Origin: Acidobacteria bacterium Ga0077553
GTDB lineage: Bacteria; Acidobacteriota; Terriglobia; Bryobacterales; Bryobacteraceae
Direction of reading: 5' to 3'
Assembly: GCA_001464575.1 (NCBI GenBank)
Contig: LNFE01000131.1
Location: forward strand, 16,002-80,001
Length of the DNA stretch: 64,000 nt
Shown here piece by piece: positions 49,676 through 58,859 of the stretch (its first letter is position 1; the number at the start of each line of letters is the position of its first letter). The position numbers were made by a program, and so were the translations under genes. Under the pieces are notes generated by a model. It worked only from the letters and a program-made list of their open reading frames with translations. It ran no database searches and was not told the origin of the DNA.

Positions 49676-50272
49676 TCACGCTAAAGTGTTTAAAGAAATC
49701 GACCGCTGCGCCTCAAACGCCGCAATCGCCGCATCCTGCTTCAACACGTAGCCGATCTCGTCCACGCCTTCGAGCAAACAATCCTTAGCAAACGCGTCGA
49801 TCGGAAATTCCACCGTCGGTCCGCCCGGCCAGCTCAACGTCTGCGCCGGCAGGTCAATCGTTACCTGCAGCGCGGGGTCTTTCTCGAGTGCCACAAACAA
49901 AGCCGCATGCGCGTCCTTCGGCATCACGATCGGCAACAGCCGGTTCTTCAACGAGTTCTGCTTAAAGATGTCGGCAAAGCTCGTCGAAAGCACCGCCTGC
50001 AACCCATACTGCGTCAACGCCCAAGGGGCATGTTCGCGGCTGGACCCGCAGCCGAAGTTATCCCCGGCCAGCAGCACCTTCGACGCCTTTGCCGCCGGGG
50101 TGTTCAACACGAAGTCGGCCTTCGGCGAACCATCGGCGTTGTAGCGCCAATCGAAGAACAGCTGATCGCCCAGCCCTTCCTTCGAAATCGTCTTCAAAAA
50201 CCGCGCCGGAATGATCTGGTCGGTATCGATGTTATCGTTCGGCAGCACCGCCACCGTAGATTGGATCTGCAT
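49676..50272 (-). CDS. leuD: 3-isopropylmalate dehydratase small subunit
   Basis: LeuD pairs with LeuC to isomerise 2- to 3-isopropylmalate. The 198-residue swivelling domain shows [16 protein letters not shown] near the start and [17 protein letters not shown], whose Ser and Arg contact substrate, plus [17 protein letters not shown]. Complete. It follows leuC by two bases and ends the operon before the terminator. Confidence 0.95.
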   Translation of the reverse strand: MQIQSTVAVLPNDNIDTDQIIPARFLKTISKEGLGDQLFFDWRYNADGSPKADFVLNTPAAKASKVLLAGDNFGCGSSREHAPWALTQYGLQAVLSTSFADIFKQNSLKNRLLPIVMPKDAHAALFVALEKDPALQVTIDLPAQTLSWPGGPTVEFPIDAFAKDCLLEGVDEIGYVLKQDAAIAAFEAQRSISLNTLA

Positions 50273-50274
50273 GG

Positions 50275-51684
50275 TTATAGGCTCCTCACGTCGGTCACGA
50301 CCCCGGTCACGGCGCTCGCCGCCGCGGTCAAGGGGCTGGCGAGGAACGTCCGCCCGCCCTTACCCTGCCGGCCTTCGAAATTCCGGTTCGAGGTCGATAC
50401 GCTGTACTGCCCCGGCGACAACTGGTCGCCGTTCATCGCAATGCACATCGAGCAACCGGCTTCCCGCCACTCGGCGCCCGCATCGCGGAACACTTGGTCT
50501 AAGCCCTCGGCCTCGGCCTGCCGCTTGATCTCCTGCGAACCCGGCACCACCATCACGCGGACGCTGGGACTCACCTTCCGGCCCTTCAACACGCTCGCCG
50601 CCGCGCGCAGATCGGTCATCCGGGAGTTCGTGCACGAGCCGATAAACACAACGTCGATCTTCTGCCCCGCAATCGGCTGGCCCGCCTGCAGATTCATGTA
50701 CTGCAGCGCCTTCCGCAGCGACTCGCGTTCGAGGGGATCGCTCTGCGACGCCGGGTCCGGCACCGCGCCCGAAATCGCCATCCCCATGCCCGGGTTCGTG
50801 CCGAAGGTGATCATCGGTTCGAGCGCGTCGGCGTCGATCGTTACCGTGTGGTCGTACGTGGCGCCCTCATCGGTCGGCAAGGTCTTCCAGAACGCGACGG
50901 CCTTGTCCCACTCCTCGCCCTTGGGCGCGAACTTGCGGCCCTTGATGTACTCGTAGGTCTTTTCGTCCGGTGCGATCAGCCCGGCGCGCGCACCGGCTTC
51001 AATCGACATGTTGCAGACGGTCATCCGCTCTTCCATCGAGAGCGACCGGATGGCGGAGCCGGTGAACTCAAACACGCAACCCGTCCCGCCGCCAATGCCG
51101 ATCTTGGCGCACAGCGCGAGAATAATGTCCTTCGCCGAAACGCCCGGCTTCAGCGTCCCTTCCACCTTTACTTCGAACGTCTTCGACGGCCGCTGCAGCA
51201 AGCACTGCGTCGCCAGCACCATCTCCACTTCGCTCGTGCCGATGCCGAACGCCAGGGCGCCAAACGCGCCGTGCGTCGCCGTGTGGCTATCGCCGCACAC
51301 CACGGTCATGCCCGGCTGGGTTAGGCCCTGTTCCGGTCCAATCACGTGGACGATGCCCTGGTTCAGGTTTTGGAACCCAAAGTAGGGAATTCCAAACTCG
51401 GTCGCGTTCTTTTCGAGCTGCGCCACCTGCGTCGCGGCCACTTGGTCCACGATGGGCAGGTTCCGCGGCGTCGTCGGGGTCGAGTGGTCAACCGTCGCAA
51501 ACGTCAGATCCGGCCGCCGCACCTTCACGCCGCGTTCCCGCAGGCCCGAAAACGCCTGCGGCGAAGTGACTTCATGCACCAAGTGCAGGTCGATGAACAA
51601 CACCGCCGGAGCGCCTTCGCGCTGGGCCACAATGTGGTTGTCCCAAACCTTCTCGATAATCGTACGGGGCTTATTGGATGGCAT
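50275..51684 (-). CDS. leuC: 3-isopropylmalate dehydratase large subunit
   Basis: LeuC carries the [4Fe-4S] cluster of isopropylmalate isomerase. The 469-residue protein has the cluster cysteines in [10 protein letters not shown] and GCSMCIAMN, the substrate loops [18 protein letters not shown] and the N-terminal [12 protein letters not shown]. It is full length. It overlaps leuB by 14 bases, so translation is coupled. Confidence 0.96.
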   Translation of the reverse strand: MPSNKPRTIIEKVWDNHIVAQREGAPAVLFIDLHLVHEVTSPQAFSGLRERGVKVRRPDLTFATVDHSTPTTPRNLPIVDQVAATQVAQLEKNATEFGIPYFGFQNLNQGIVHVIGPEQGLTQPGMTVVCGDSHTATHGAFGALAFGIGTSEVEMVLATQCLLQRPSKTFEVKVEGTLKPGVSAKDIILALCAKIGIGGGTGCVFEFTGSAIRSLSMEERMTVCNMSIEAGARAGLIAPDEKTYEYIKGRKFAPKGEEWDKAVAFWKTLPTDEGATYDHTVTIDADALEPMITFGTNPGMGMAISGAVPDPASQSDPLERESLRKALQYMNLQAGQPIAGQKIDVVFIGSCTNSRMTDLRAAASVLKGRKVSPSVRVMVVPGSQEIKRQAEAEGLDQVFRDAGAEWREAGCSMCIAMNGDQLSPGQYSVSTSNRNFEGRQGKGGRTFLASPLTAAASAVTGVVTDVRSL

Positions 51685-52756
51685 TGGCTACCGCTTCTCC
51701 TACTTCCGTCGTCGTGGCGGGGGTGCCTTTCGGCTTCAGGTCGGCCGTCGTCCGGCCGGAGTTCAACACAGACTCAATGGCCGCGTTCACTGCCGCGGCT
51801 TCTTTCATCAAACCAAACGAATACTCGAGCATCGCGGCCACCGAGCCGATCGCGCCGAGCGGATTGGCTTTGTTTTGTCCCGCAATGTCCGGCGCCGAGC
51901 CGTGCACCGGCTCATACAAACCGACCCACGCGCCCGAAGGCCGCTGATCGCCAATCGAAGCCGACGGCAACATGCCGATCGACCCGGCCAGCACCGCGCC
52001 CTCGTCGCTGAGAATATCGCCGAACATGTTCTCCATCACTAGTACGTCGAACCGCTTCGGGTTCAGCACCAGTTGCATGGCGGCGTTGTCGACCAGAATG
52101 TGTTCGAGCTCCACGTCCGGAAACTCCGGCGCGATCTCGTTCACTACTTTCCGCCACAGCTGCGACGTTTCGAGCACGTTCGACTTGTCCACGCTCGCCA
52201 GCTTCTTCCGCCGGTTCCGCGCCAGGCCAAACGCCATCCGCGTAATCCGCGCGATTTCGGCGCGCGTGTAGGTCATCGTGTTGGTGCCGCGCTCGGTGTC
52301 GCCGGAGCCTTCGATGCCGCGCGGCGTGCCGTAGTAAATGCCGCCGTTCAGCTCGCGGACGATAATCATGTCCGTGCCTTCGACTAAATGATTCTTGAGC
52401 GGGCTGCTCTCGATCAGCGCCGGGTAGGCCTTCACCGGCCGCAGGTTGGCATAAACGCCAAGCACCTTCCGGATGCCGAGCAGACCCTTTTCCGGCCGCT
52501 TCTCGGGCGGAGCGTTGTCGAATTCAGGCAGGCCGACGGCGCCCATGAGGGTCGCATCCGCCTCGACGGCCAGCTTCGCCGTCTCGTCCGGAAATGGGGT
52601 GCCCGTCTTATGGATGGCGATGCCACCCAGCAGACCCTCGGTCAGCTGCAAGGTATGGCCGAAGGTCGAGCACACCTTTTCCAATACGCGAACGGCTTCC
52701 CGAGTTACCTCGACCCCGATGCCGTCGCCGGGGAGAATCAATACATTCAGTTGCAT
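51671..52756 (-). CDS. leuB: 3-isopropylmalate dehydrogenase
   Basis: LeuB oxidises and decarboxylates 3-isopropylmalate with NAD to 2-ketoisocaproate. The 361-residue protein has the start [26 protein letters not shown], the metal-binding Asp region [21 protein letters not shown] and the NAD motif [19 protein letters not shown]. Full length. Its start is six bases from the leuA stop. Confidence 0.96.
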   Translation of the reverse strand: MQLNVLILPGDGIGVEVTREAVRVLEKVCSTFGHTLQLTEGLLGGIAIHKTGTPFPDETAKLAVEADATLMGAVGLPEFDNAPPEKRPEKGLLGIRKVLGVYANLRPVKAYPALIESSPLKNHLVEGTDMIIVRELNGGIYYGTPRGIEGSGDTERGTNTMTYTRAEIARITRMAFGLARNRRKKLASVDKSNVLETSQLWRKVVNEIAPEFPDVELEHILVDNAAMQLVLNPKRFDVLVMENMFGDILSDEGAVLAGSIGMLPSASIGDQRPSGAWVGLYEPVHGSAPDIAGQNKANPLGAIGSVAAMLEYSFGLMKEAAAVNAAIESVLNSGRTTADLKPKGTPATTTEVGEAVANAIQ

Positions 52757-52762
52757 GTCTAT

Positions 52763-53941
52763 TTAAGCCGATACGGGCGCGCGCTTCGCCACAATTTCTT
52801 TACACAGCGCGAGAATCTGGTCGTTGCGAACGCCCTTTACGCGATCCGCCAACGCCGTAAATCCCTGATACAGAACGTCGATCTCTTCTTTGGTGAAGTC
52901 GGTGAACCCGAGCTCGCGGCACCGGTCGGCCAGTGCATGGCGCCCGGAGTGCTTCCCCAGCACCAGTTTACCCTCGGGCACCCCGACGCTTTTCGGGTCG
53001 ATGATCTCGTAGGTTGACTTGTTCTTCAGGTAGCCGTCCTGATGGATACCCGCCTCGTGTGCAAACGCGTTGTCGCCCACGATGGCTTTATTCGGTTGCG
53101 GGCCAAAGGTGATGATTGAGGTCAGTAGCTGGCTCGCGCTGAACAGGTGCTCGGTGTTGATCCGCGTCTCGTACGGCAATACCGCTTGCCGCGTTTTGAA
53201 GATCATCACAATCTCTTCGAGCGAGCAGTTGCCGGCGCGTTCCCCGATGCCGTTCATGGTGCACTCGATCTGCCGGGCCCCGGCTTCGACCGCTGCCAGG
53301 GAGTTCGCGACTGCCAAGCCGAGATCGTCGTGGCAATGAACCGAGACGATCGCCTTGTCGCCGATGGCCTGCACGACCTTCCGGATGAAGGCCGCATACT
53401 CGGTCGGAATCGAGAAGCCCACCGTATCCGGCAGATTCACGGTGCTGGCTCCGGCGGCAACGACGGCGCGGGAAACCTGTTCGAGGTAGTCCGGGTCGGT
53501 GCGGCTCGCGTCTTCGGCCGAAAATTCGACGTCATCTGTGAATGTCCGGGCCAGTTCGACGGCTTTCACCGCCTCTTCGAGCACCTGCTCGCGGGACTTC
53601 TTGAGCTTGTACTGCAGGTGGATGTCGCTCGTCGCGATGAACGTGTGGATGCGCGAGCGCTTGGCATGTTTCAACGCTTCGCCCGCCTGCTCCACGTCCT
53701 TGGCCGTGGACCGGGCAAGAGCCGCGATCGTCACGTCGCGATTGCCAAATTCCCGGCTGATCGCGTCCACTGCCTCAAAATCGCCATGACTGGCGATCGG
53801 GAAGCCCGCCTCCATAATGTCGACGCCGAGCTCTACCAGCTTGGCCGCCATCTTCATCTTTTCGGGTACCGTCATCGAACAGCCTGGAGACTGTTCGCCG
53901 TCCCGCAGGGTCGTGTCGAATATTTGAATTCGCTGATTCAT
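52763..53941 (-). CDS. leuA: 2-isopropylmalate synthase lacking the regulatory domain
   Basis: LeuA condenses acetyl-CoA with 2-ketoisovalerate, committing carbon to leucine. The 392-residue protein has the DRE-TIM motif [28 protein letters not shown] with the metal-binding Hx[17 protein letters not shown] and subdomains I/II including [12 protein letters not shown] and GKHSGRHAL. It stops there: the C-terminal leucine-binding domain of about 120 residues found in most LeuA proteins is absent, so feedback by leucine through that domain is not possible. GAGG upstream serves as ribosome binding site. It heads leuABCD and is divergent from a LysR gene. Confidence 0.93.
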   Translation of the reverse strand: MNQRIQIFDTTLRDGEQSPGCSMTVPEKMKMAAKLVELGVDIMEAGFPIASHGDFEAVDAISREFGNRDVTIAALARSTAKDVEQAGEALKHAKRSRIHTFIATSDIHLQYKLKKSREQVLEEAVKAVELARTFTDDVEFSAEDASRTDPDYLEQVSRAVVAAGASTVNLPDTVGFSIPTEYAAFIRKVVQAIGDKAIVSVHCHDDLGLAVANSLAAVEAGARQIECTMNGIGERAGNCSLEEIVMIFKTRQAVLPYETRINTEHLFSASQLLTSIITFGPQPNKAIVGDNAFAHEAGIHQDGYLKNKSTYEIIDPKSVGVPEGKLVLGKHSGRHALADRCRELGFTDFTKEEIDVLYQGFTALADRVKGVRNDQILALCKEIVAKRAPVSA

Positions 53942-54057
53942 TGGTTAATGACCTCAGTCAATATTCGATTCTTGCATCGGTTCCGAAATTTAGCAAATTT
54001 ATTCTCTTGGCGTATTCGATAAGCGGAAGTAATGCGATAGGATATGTTTATCTACCG
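53942..54057. promoter_or_regulatory. divergent leuA / lysR control region
   Basis: 116 AT-rich bases between leuA and the LysR gene. Two exact TATTCGAT copies (53962-53969 and 54013-54020) lie 51 bases apart, near five helical turns. Each is followed by a related half site (GCATCG, ATGCGAT). This would suit a LysR-type tetramer binding two sites. No leucine-rich leader peptide is seen. Confidence 0.45.
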
Positions 54058-54972
54058 ATGGAACTGTACTCACTTCGTGTATTCCAGACCGTCGCCAATG
54101 AAAAGAGCTTTTCCCGGGCCGCGGAAAAACTCCTCCGCACTCAACCTGCCGTGTCGCTGGCCGTGCAGCGCCTGGAGCATGAGCTAGGCGAAAAGTTGAT
54201 TGACCGTTCCGGCAAAGAGCTTCTGCTGACCGACGCCGGCAAGATCGCCTTTGACTTTGCCCGCCGCTTCGAGCACCTGGCGGTCGAGATGAACACCGCG
54301 CTTACGGAAATGCGGGATAACTCGGCCGGGGTGCTCATCGTCGGGGCCAACGAATCCACCAGTCTCTATTTGCTGCAGCACATCGTGCGGTACCGCCGGC
54401 TCTACCCGAAGGTGAAGGTCCGGGTCCGCCGGAGTTTGTCGAGCAAAATCCCCAGCCAGCTCATCGATGGGGAGTTGGAACTCGGCGTCATCTCCTTTGA
54501 TCCGCAGGATGATCGCCTGCAGGCGCAGGTGATCTTCACTGACCATCTGGCCTTCGTCGTGAGCCCGGAGCATCGGCTGGCCGAGCGCGGGAGCGTCTCG
54601 ATCACGGAGTTGGGGATGGAGACCTTTATCGCGCACAACGTGCTCTCGCCCTACCGCGAGGTGGTTCTGCGGGAGTTTCAGCGGCATCGCGTGCCGTTGA
54701 ACATGGACGTGGAGATGCCGACCGTCGAGACGATCCGGCAGTTAGTGCAGCGGAATGAGGGCGTCGCGTTTCTTCCGAAGATGTGCGTGGACGCCGAGAT
54801 CGAGCGGGGACTTCTGCGGGAAGTACGAGTGGAGGAGTTGACCGTGGCGCGGAAGGTACACCTTGTTTATCCCGCCCGCCGGGCGCTCTCTCATGCCGCG
54901 CGCGCCTTTCTCGAAGTAGTCAAAGGCCACGAAAATGTGCGAGAGGACGAGGGGGACGCCGCCACTAGCTGA
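54058..54972 (+). CDS. LysR-family transcriptional regulator
   Basis: A 304-residue regulator with an N-terminal winged helix (MELYSLRVFQTVANEKSFSR; recognition helix around TQPAVSLAVQRLE) and a two-lobed effector domain (about 90-295). It is divergent from leuA and likely controls the leu operon, perhaps sensing a leucine precursor, as its effector-free LeuA lacks feedback. The ATG at 54058 is the only one that starts the conserved DNA-binding domain; the open frame upstream is intergenic. A different regulon is possible. Confidence 0.88.
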   Translation: MELYSLRVFQTVANEKSFSRAAEKLLRTQPAVSLAVQRLEHELGEKLIDRSGKELLLTDAGKIAFDFARRFEHLAVEMNTALTEMRDNSAGVLIVGANESTSLYLLQHIVRYRRLYPKVKVRVRRSLSSKIPSQLIDGELELGVISFDPQDDRLQAQVIFTDHLAFVVSPEHRLAERGSVSITELGMETFIAHNVLSPYREVVLREFQRHRVPLNMDVEMPTVETIRQLVQRNEGVAFLPKMCVDAEIERGLLREVRVEELTVARKVHLVYPARRALSHAARAFLEVVKGHENVREDEGDAATS

Positions 54973-54973
54973 C

Positions 54974-55441
54974 GTGGCAATCGTTCGTAACGTCTTAATC
55001 GGTGTCGGGCGGTGGCTGGACCGCCAACGCCAAGCGGGTCGCCGCCGCCAAGGGCTTGCCGCCCATCTTCAACTTGCCGAGCAAGGCGAAGATTGGGCGC
55101 AACGCTTCGTGCAGGAGATGGGCTGGATTGTGGTGGCTCGCAACTACCGCCGCAAAGGCGGGCGGGGCGAAATCGATCTGGTCGCCGTCGAAGGAGACAC
55201 GCTGGTTTTCGTCGAGGTGAAGACGAGGTCGAGCGCGGAGACCGGAGAGCCGGAGCGAGCGGTGCACCGGGCGAAGGAGAAGTTGATCGGGCGCACGGCC
55301 GAGGAGTACATGCGGATGGCGACGCTGGAGGGCATGGCCGTGCGATTCGATGTGGTCAGTCTGGTGATGGGGGAGAAGACCAAGGTGGAGTACCTGCGGG
55401 ACGCCTTCTATCCCGTCCGGCAGCCGATGCTCGAGAGTTAA
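54974..55441 (+). CDS. UPF0102 (YraN) family nuclease-fold protein
   Basis: A 155-residue protein with the restriction-endonuclease-like core GRGEIDLVAVEGDTLVFVEV followed by KTRS, which holds the Glu-Asp-ExK arrangement of a PD-(D/E)XK site. The biological role of YraN is not established; DNA or RNA processing is suspected. Most bacterial copies are about 120 residues, so this one has about 35 extra basic residues at the front. The GTG at 54974 follows the LysR stop by one base and is preferred to a start inside that gene. It overlaps the convergent kinase gene by four bases. Confidence 0.85.
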   Translation: MAIVRNVLIGVGRWLDRQRQAGRRRQGLAAHLQLAEQGEDWAQRFVQEMGWIVVARNYRRKGGRGEIDLVAVEGDTLVFVEVKTRSSAETGEPERAVHRAKEKLIGRTAEEYMRMATLEGMAVRFDVVSLVMGEKTKVEYLRDAFYPVRQPMLES

Positions 55442-56616
55442 TGGTTGGCGGCGGCCCCACGCCGCAACCCGCCGTGCCGTTCCAGGACCGTAAAGAGTTC
55501 GGCGGAGTTCACTGGCTTCGAGAGGAAATCGTTCATTCCGGCGGCCGTGCACTCGGCACGGACCTCGGAGGAGGGGTTGGCCGTGCAGGCAATGATCGGG
55601 ACCGTGGCCGCCGCATCGGTTTGACGCAGGCGCCGGGTGGTCTCGATACCGTCGATGCCGGGCATCTGCAGATCCATCAGGATCAGGTCAAAAGGCTGCT
55701 GCGCTGCGTGCTCGAGCGCCGCTAACCCGTCCGGCGCCAGAGTCACGGTATAGCCCCGGCGCTCGAGCAGCGTGGTCATGAAGCGCTGCGCCACGGAGTT
55801 GTCCTCCACCAGCAGGATGCGTGCCGCGGCTGGTTCGACAGGCTCGATCAGTAGCGGGGCCGGCGGCTCCGCTGCCGCCGCGCTGATGGGAATCGTGAAG
55901 GTAAACAGACTCCCTTGGCCCGGATAAGACTCCACTTGCAACGCTCCCCCCATCGCCTCGGTGATCTGTTTGGCCAGCGGTAGACCCACCCGCAGCCCCG
56001 GTGACGGATCCGCCAACGGGTTCGCCACCAGCTTGCCGCCGCCGAAAAGCTGTGGTAGCTGGTCTGCCGCGATACCCGGCCCGGAGTCCCGCACCGAGAC
56101 GCTGAGCCACATCCGATCGTCCGCCTGCGGTGCCGCACTGGCAATCACTTCAATCTCGCCTTCGGCGGTGAACTTGATCGCGTTCGACAACAACACATCC
56201 AATATCTGCCGCACCCGGTGCGGATCCGACAACGCTAATTCCGGAAGTTGCGGATCGAGCAGGAGACTCAAATGGAGCCCCTTGCTGCGCGCCTTCGGCT
56301 CGCGCGCGGCGACCGCCGCCTGCAACATCTCCGCCGGACGAAAATCGGAGTAGGTGTGTCCCGAGGTTCCGTTCGTCAGGGAAGAGTACTCGATGGCGTT
56401 CGTAATCGATTCGAGCAACAACTCGGCACAAGACCGCGAAGAGCTCACGTAGTCCTTCTGCTCCTCGCTCAATGAGGTCTCCGTCAGCAGGTCCAACATC
56501 CCCAGAATCCCCGTTAGCGGTGTCCGCAACTCGTGATTTAAGCTCGCCAGAAAGTTCCGCTTGATGCGGTCTACGTTCTGGGCCTCGGATGGCGCTACGA
56601 GTTCGGCAATTGCCAT
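55438..56616 (-). CDS. soluble hybrid histidine kinase
   Basis: A 392-residue cytosolic kinase: HisKA with phosphoacceptor His28 in SLNHELRTPLTGILG, an HATPase_c domain (about 90-255) with LLSNAIKFT (N-box) and VRDSGPGI (G1), and a C-terminal receiver domain (about 268-385) with LLVEDN, phosphoacceptor Asp in LILMDLQMPG, and Lys in FLSKPV. The G2 box is poorly conserved (GLRVGLPLAKQ). No input domain is present, so the signal may come from a partner protein. The arrangement fits a phosphorelay; the orphan receiver at 11.8 kb is a possible partner. Confidence 0.88.
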   Translation of the reverse strand: MAIAELVAPSEAQNVDRIKRNFLASLNHELRTPLTGILGMLDLLTETSLSEEQKDYVSSSRSCAELLLESITNAIEYSSLTNGTSGHTYSDFRPAEMLQAAVAAREPKARSKGLHLSLLLDPQLPELALSDPHRVRQILDVLLSNAIKFTAEGEIEVIASAAPQADDRMWLSVSVRDSGPGIAADQLPQLFGGGKLVANPLADPSPGLRVGLPLAKQITEAMGGALQVESYPGQGSLFTFTIPISAAAAEPPAPLLIEPVEPAAARILLVEDNSVAQRFMTTLLERRGYTVTLAPDGLAALEHAAQQPFDLILMDLQMPGIDGIETTRRLRQTDAAATVPIIACTANPSSEVRAECTAAGMNDFLSKPVNSAELFTVLERHGGLRRGAAANH

Positions 56617-56700
56617 GAATCGTATATCGGCGGAATCGCTTGAGAAGATTAGAAAAATCGAATCGGAAATTACCGTAGCCTACTCCATACGGGGTATAGC

Positions 56701-57783
56701 CTAGGGACGCTCCGAGGTCGCCACCCGGTGCACCATGTTCACCAGCTTTCGGTACGGGATCCGTGACCAATCTTCAATGGGCAACCACTCGCCGTCCCGC
56801 CAACTCGAATAGCCCCAGCGCGCCAAAAGCGCTAAATGCTCCTGCCTCTCTATTAATGGGCGCTCAGCTGGCATGGGCCGCTCTAACCGTTCCCGCAGCC
56901 GCCGGTCGAGGGAAACGGGCTTATCCGCCGCTGCCTCCGCCGTCAGCGCAATCTCCTCGGCGGGCTGCCACGCCCCTGCGATCAGCAATCGCAACTCGAC
57001 CGCCTGCCCCACGGCCGCCGGCGTGACGGCAATGCCGTGCGCCCCGTCGATGGTCGCCGCCAACTCGTCCCGCAGGCGCCACGTCGCCGCGATCCTTTCA
57101 ATCCGCTGATGCTGCCGCGCGGCCTCCTCAAACTCCATCTCGGCCGAAAACCGGTCGCGCGACGCCTCGGCCACCTCCGCCAGGCTCCGCCCATCGGAGA
57201 CGAGGAACTCGGTCAGCCGCCGGACCTCGCTGCGGTACTCGCCCGCCGAAACCACGGCCTGGCACGGGCGTAGACACTGGTTCATCTCGCCGTACATGCA
57301 GCCGGGATGCTCCGGCGACGGGGCCAGATCCTCCGCGCACCGGCGGATTTGAAAGTGCTCCAGCACGGAGACCTCAAACGCCTCGGCGGAAACCCGCGAC
57401 CGGAAGGGTCCATAGAACAGACCCGTGCGGCCCAGCCGGTTCGTCACCGCCGTGCGCGGAAACTCATTGCTGAGCAGCAGGCGAACGTAGGCTGGCATCC
57501 GTAGCTTAATCAGCTTCAGATAGCTGTCCGGATAATGTTCCCGGGCGACTTCGTAAAGGCGCAAGGAAGCCGCCAGCCGCGACGCCACGGGCCAAAATTC
57601 GATCTCCGTCGCCAGCGTGCCAAACAGCCCCGGGCTAAGAAGCCGCCGTACCCGCCGCCCCAGCAGAGTCGTCCGCCCGACGTAGGGCCGTCCCTCTCGC
57701 AAACGCAAAACAAACACCGCCGGACTTTCCGGCAATCCGGCCAGAAACTCGTCGCGATCAGGCCCGGCGGGCGGCAGTAGCAT
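56701..57783 (-). CDS. UvrC/Cho-like GIY-YIG nuclease without the RNase H domain
   Basis: A 360-residue protein. The N-terminal GIY-YIG domain is degenerate (PAVFVLRLREGRPYVGRT). A central region has four Cys (CAEDLAPSPEHPGC, CMYGEMNQC and CLRPC) with C-x12-C-x7-C-x3-C spacing, close to the FeS-binding cysteines reported for UvrC, and a UVR-type helical hairpin follows (SAEMEFEEAARQHQRIERI). The C-terminal UvrC endonuclease (RNase H-like) and HhH domains are absent, as in Cho. It may make one incision in UvrAB-type repair. The ATG at 57783 is two bases after the aldo/keto reductase stop; the open frame upstream is that gene's shadow. Confidence 0.8.
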   Translation of the reverse strand: MLLPPAGPDRDEFLAGLPESPAVFVLRLREGRPYVGRTTLLGRRVRRLLSPGLFGTLATEIEFWPVASRLAASLRLYEVAREHYPDSYLKLIKLRMPAYVRLLLSNEFPRTAVTNRLGRTGLFYGPFRSRVSAEAFEVSVLEHFQIRRCAEDLAPSPEHPGCMYGEMNQCLRPCQAVVSAGEYRSEVRRLTEFLVSDGRSLAEVAEASRDRFSAEMEFEEAARQHQRIERIAATWRLRDELAATIDGAHGIAVTPAAVGQAVELRLLIAGAWQPAEEIALTAEAAADKPVSLDRRLRERLERPMPAERPLIERQEHLALLARWGYSSWRDGEWLPIEDWSRIPYRKLVNMVHRVATSERP

Positions 57784-57785
57784 GG

Positions 57786-58856
57786 TCAGCGTCCATAGAA
57801 GGAATAGTATTCCGCCTCGGAAAACGGCTTCACCTTGCCGACCACCATGTTCTCCGCCACGCGCTCCGCCTTGCTCATGCCAATTAAGGCAGTGGTGATC
57901 CCGGGCGTGGACCGGGCAAATTGGATGGCCCGCTGCGCCTGCGTCGGCAGGGTGTCCGTGAACTTTTCGAGGAATTTCTCCGGCAGGTCCTTGGTCAGGC
58001 GGCCCTGCATCAACGTGGCCGAACCGATCACGCTTAAGCCCAGCGCATGGGCCGCTTCGACTACCGGCACCGACGCGCTCGGGTCTTCTCCCTGATTGCG
58101 GACAGAGATCGCCTCCGGCATCGCGAGACTGAACGGCAGCTGCACAAACCGAAAATGGTGCTGCGCCCCGCCTGCTTGCCGGGCCAGCGCCGCGAGCCGC
58201 GAAAGCTGCAACCCGTCCGACCCGCCAGGACGCCGACGCAGCCCATCCCAAGTCGCGATGCCGTAATAGGCGATCTGGCCCGCGGCCACCATCGCTTCAC
58301 AAGCTTCGAACGCCGCCCCGATCCGCCGGTACACCTCGGCCGGCTCCAGGAACTGCAGCTGGGTTTCGGGGTTGTGCAGGTAAAAGATATCCACGCGCTG
58401 TAAGCGGAGATTGACGAGCGAGCGCTCCAACTGATCCTGCAAAAAAGCCGGCTTCAAGCAGTGCATGTTTGCCACCACATCGCCAGGCTGCAGAAGCTCC
58501 GTTGGAATCGCCTTCGGCACCAGGTACCCGGCCTTGGTCGAGATGACCAGTTCGTTCCGGGCCGAATCGCCGGACTGGATCACCGCTTCGATCGCCCGGC
58601 CAATCGACCGCTCCGATCGCTGATGCCGGTAGTTTAGCGAGGTATCCACCACGTTGATGCCATTACGGATGGCCGTCCGCACGGCCGAGGTATACGCCCG
58701 GTCGGTATCGTCGTCCATGGAACCGAGGTAGGTTCCAATGCCCAGGGACGACAGCGTCAGCCCTTGCGCCAAGCGATAAAACTGATTCTTTTCAAGGGAA
58801 GCAAATCGCTTCCGGAGGGACTGGGTCCCCTGGGGAGACGCCGAGGCTGGGTGCAT
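57786..58856 (-). CDS. aldo/keto reductase
   Basis: A 356-residue NADP-dependent (alpha/beta)8 reductase. The catalytic Asp-Tyr-Lys-His set appears as DTSLNYRHQRSE (Asp, Tyr), STKAGY (Lys) and DIFYLHNPE (His). The cofactor-binding C-terminus has GSATLMQGRL and ITTALIGMSKAERV. Substrate unknown. It is in one transcription unit with the membrane-thioredoxin gene upstream (three bases between) and the UvrC-like gene downstream. Confidence 0.88.
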   Translation of the reverse strand: MHPASASPQGTQSLRKRFASLEKNQFYRLAQGLTLSSLGIGTYLGSMDDDTDRAYTSAVRTAIRNGINVVDTSLNYRHQRSERSIGRAIEAVIQSGDSARNELVISTKAGYLVPKAIPTELLQPGDVVANMHCLKPAFLQDQLERSLVNLRLQRVDIFYLHNPETQLQFLEPAEVYRRIGAAFEACEAMVAAGQIAYYGIATWDGLRRRPGGSDGLQLSRLAALARQAGGAQHHFRFVQLPFSLAMPEAISVRNQGEDPSASVPVVEAAHALGLSVIGSATLMQGRLTKDLPEKFLEKFTDTLPTQAQRAIQFARSTPGITTALIGMSKAERVAENMVVGKVKPFSEAEYYSFYGR

Positions 58857-58859
58857 TGG

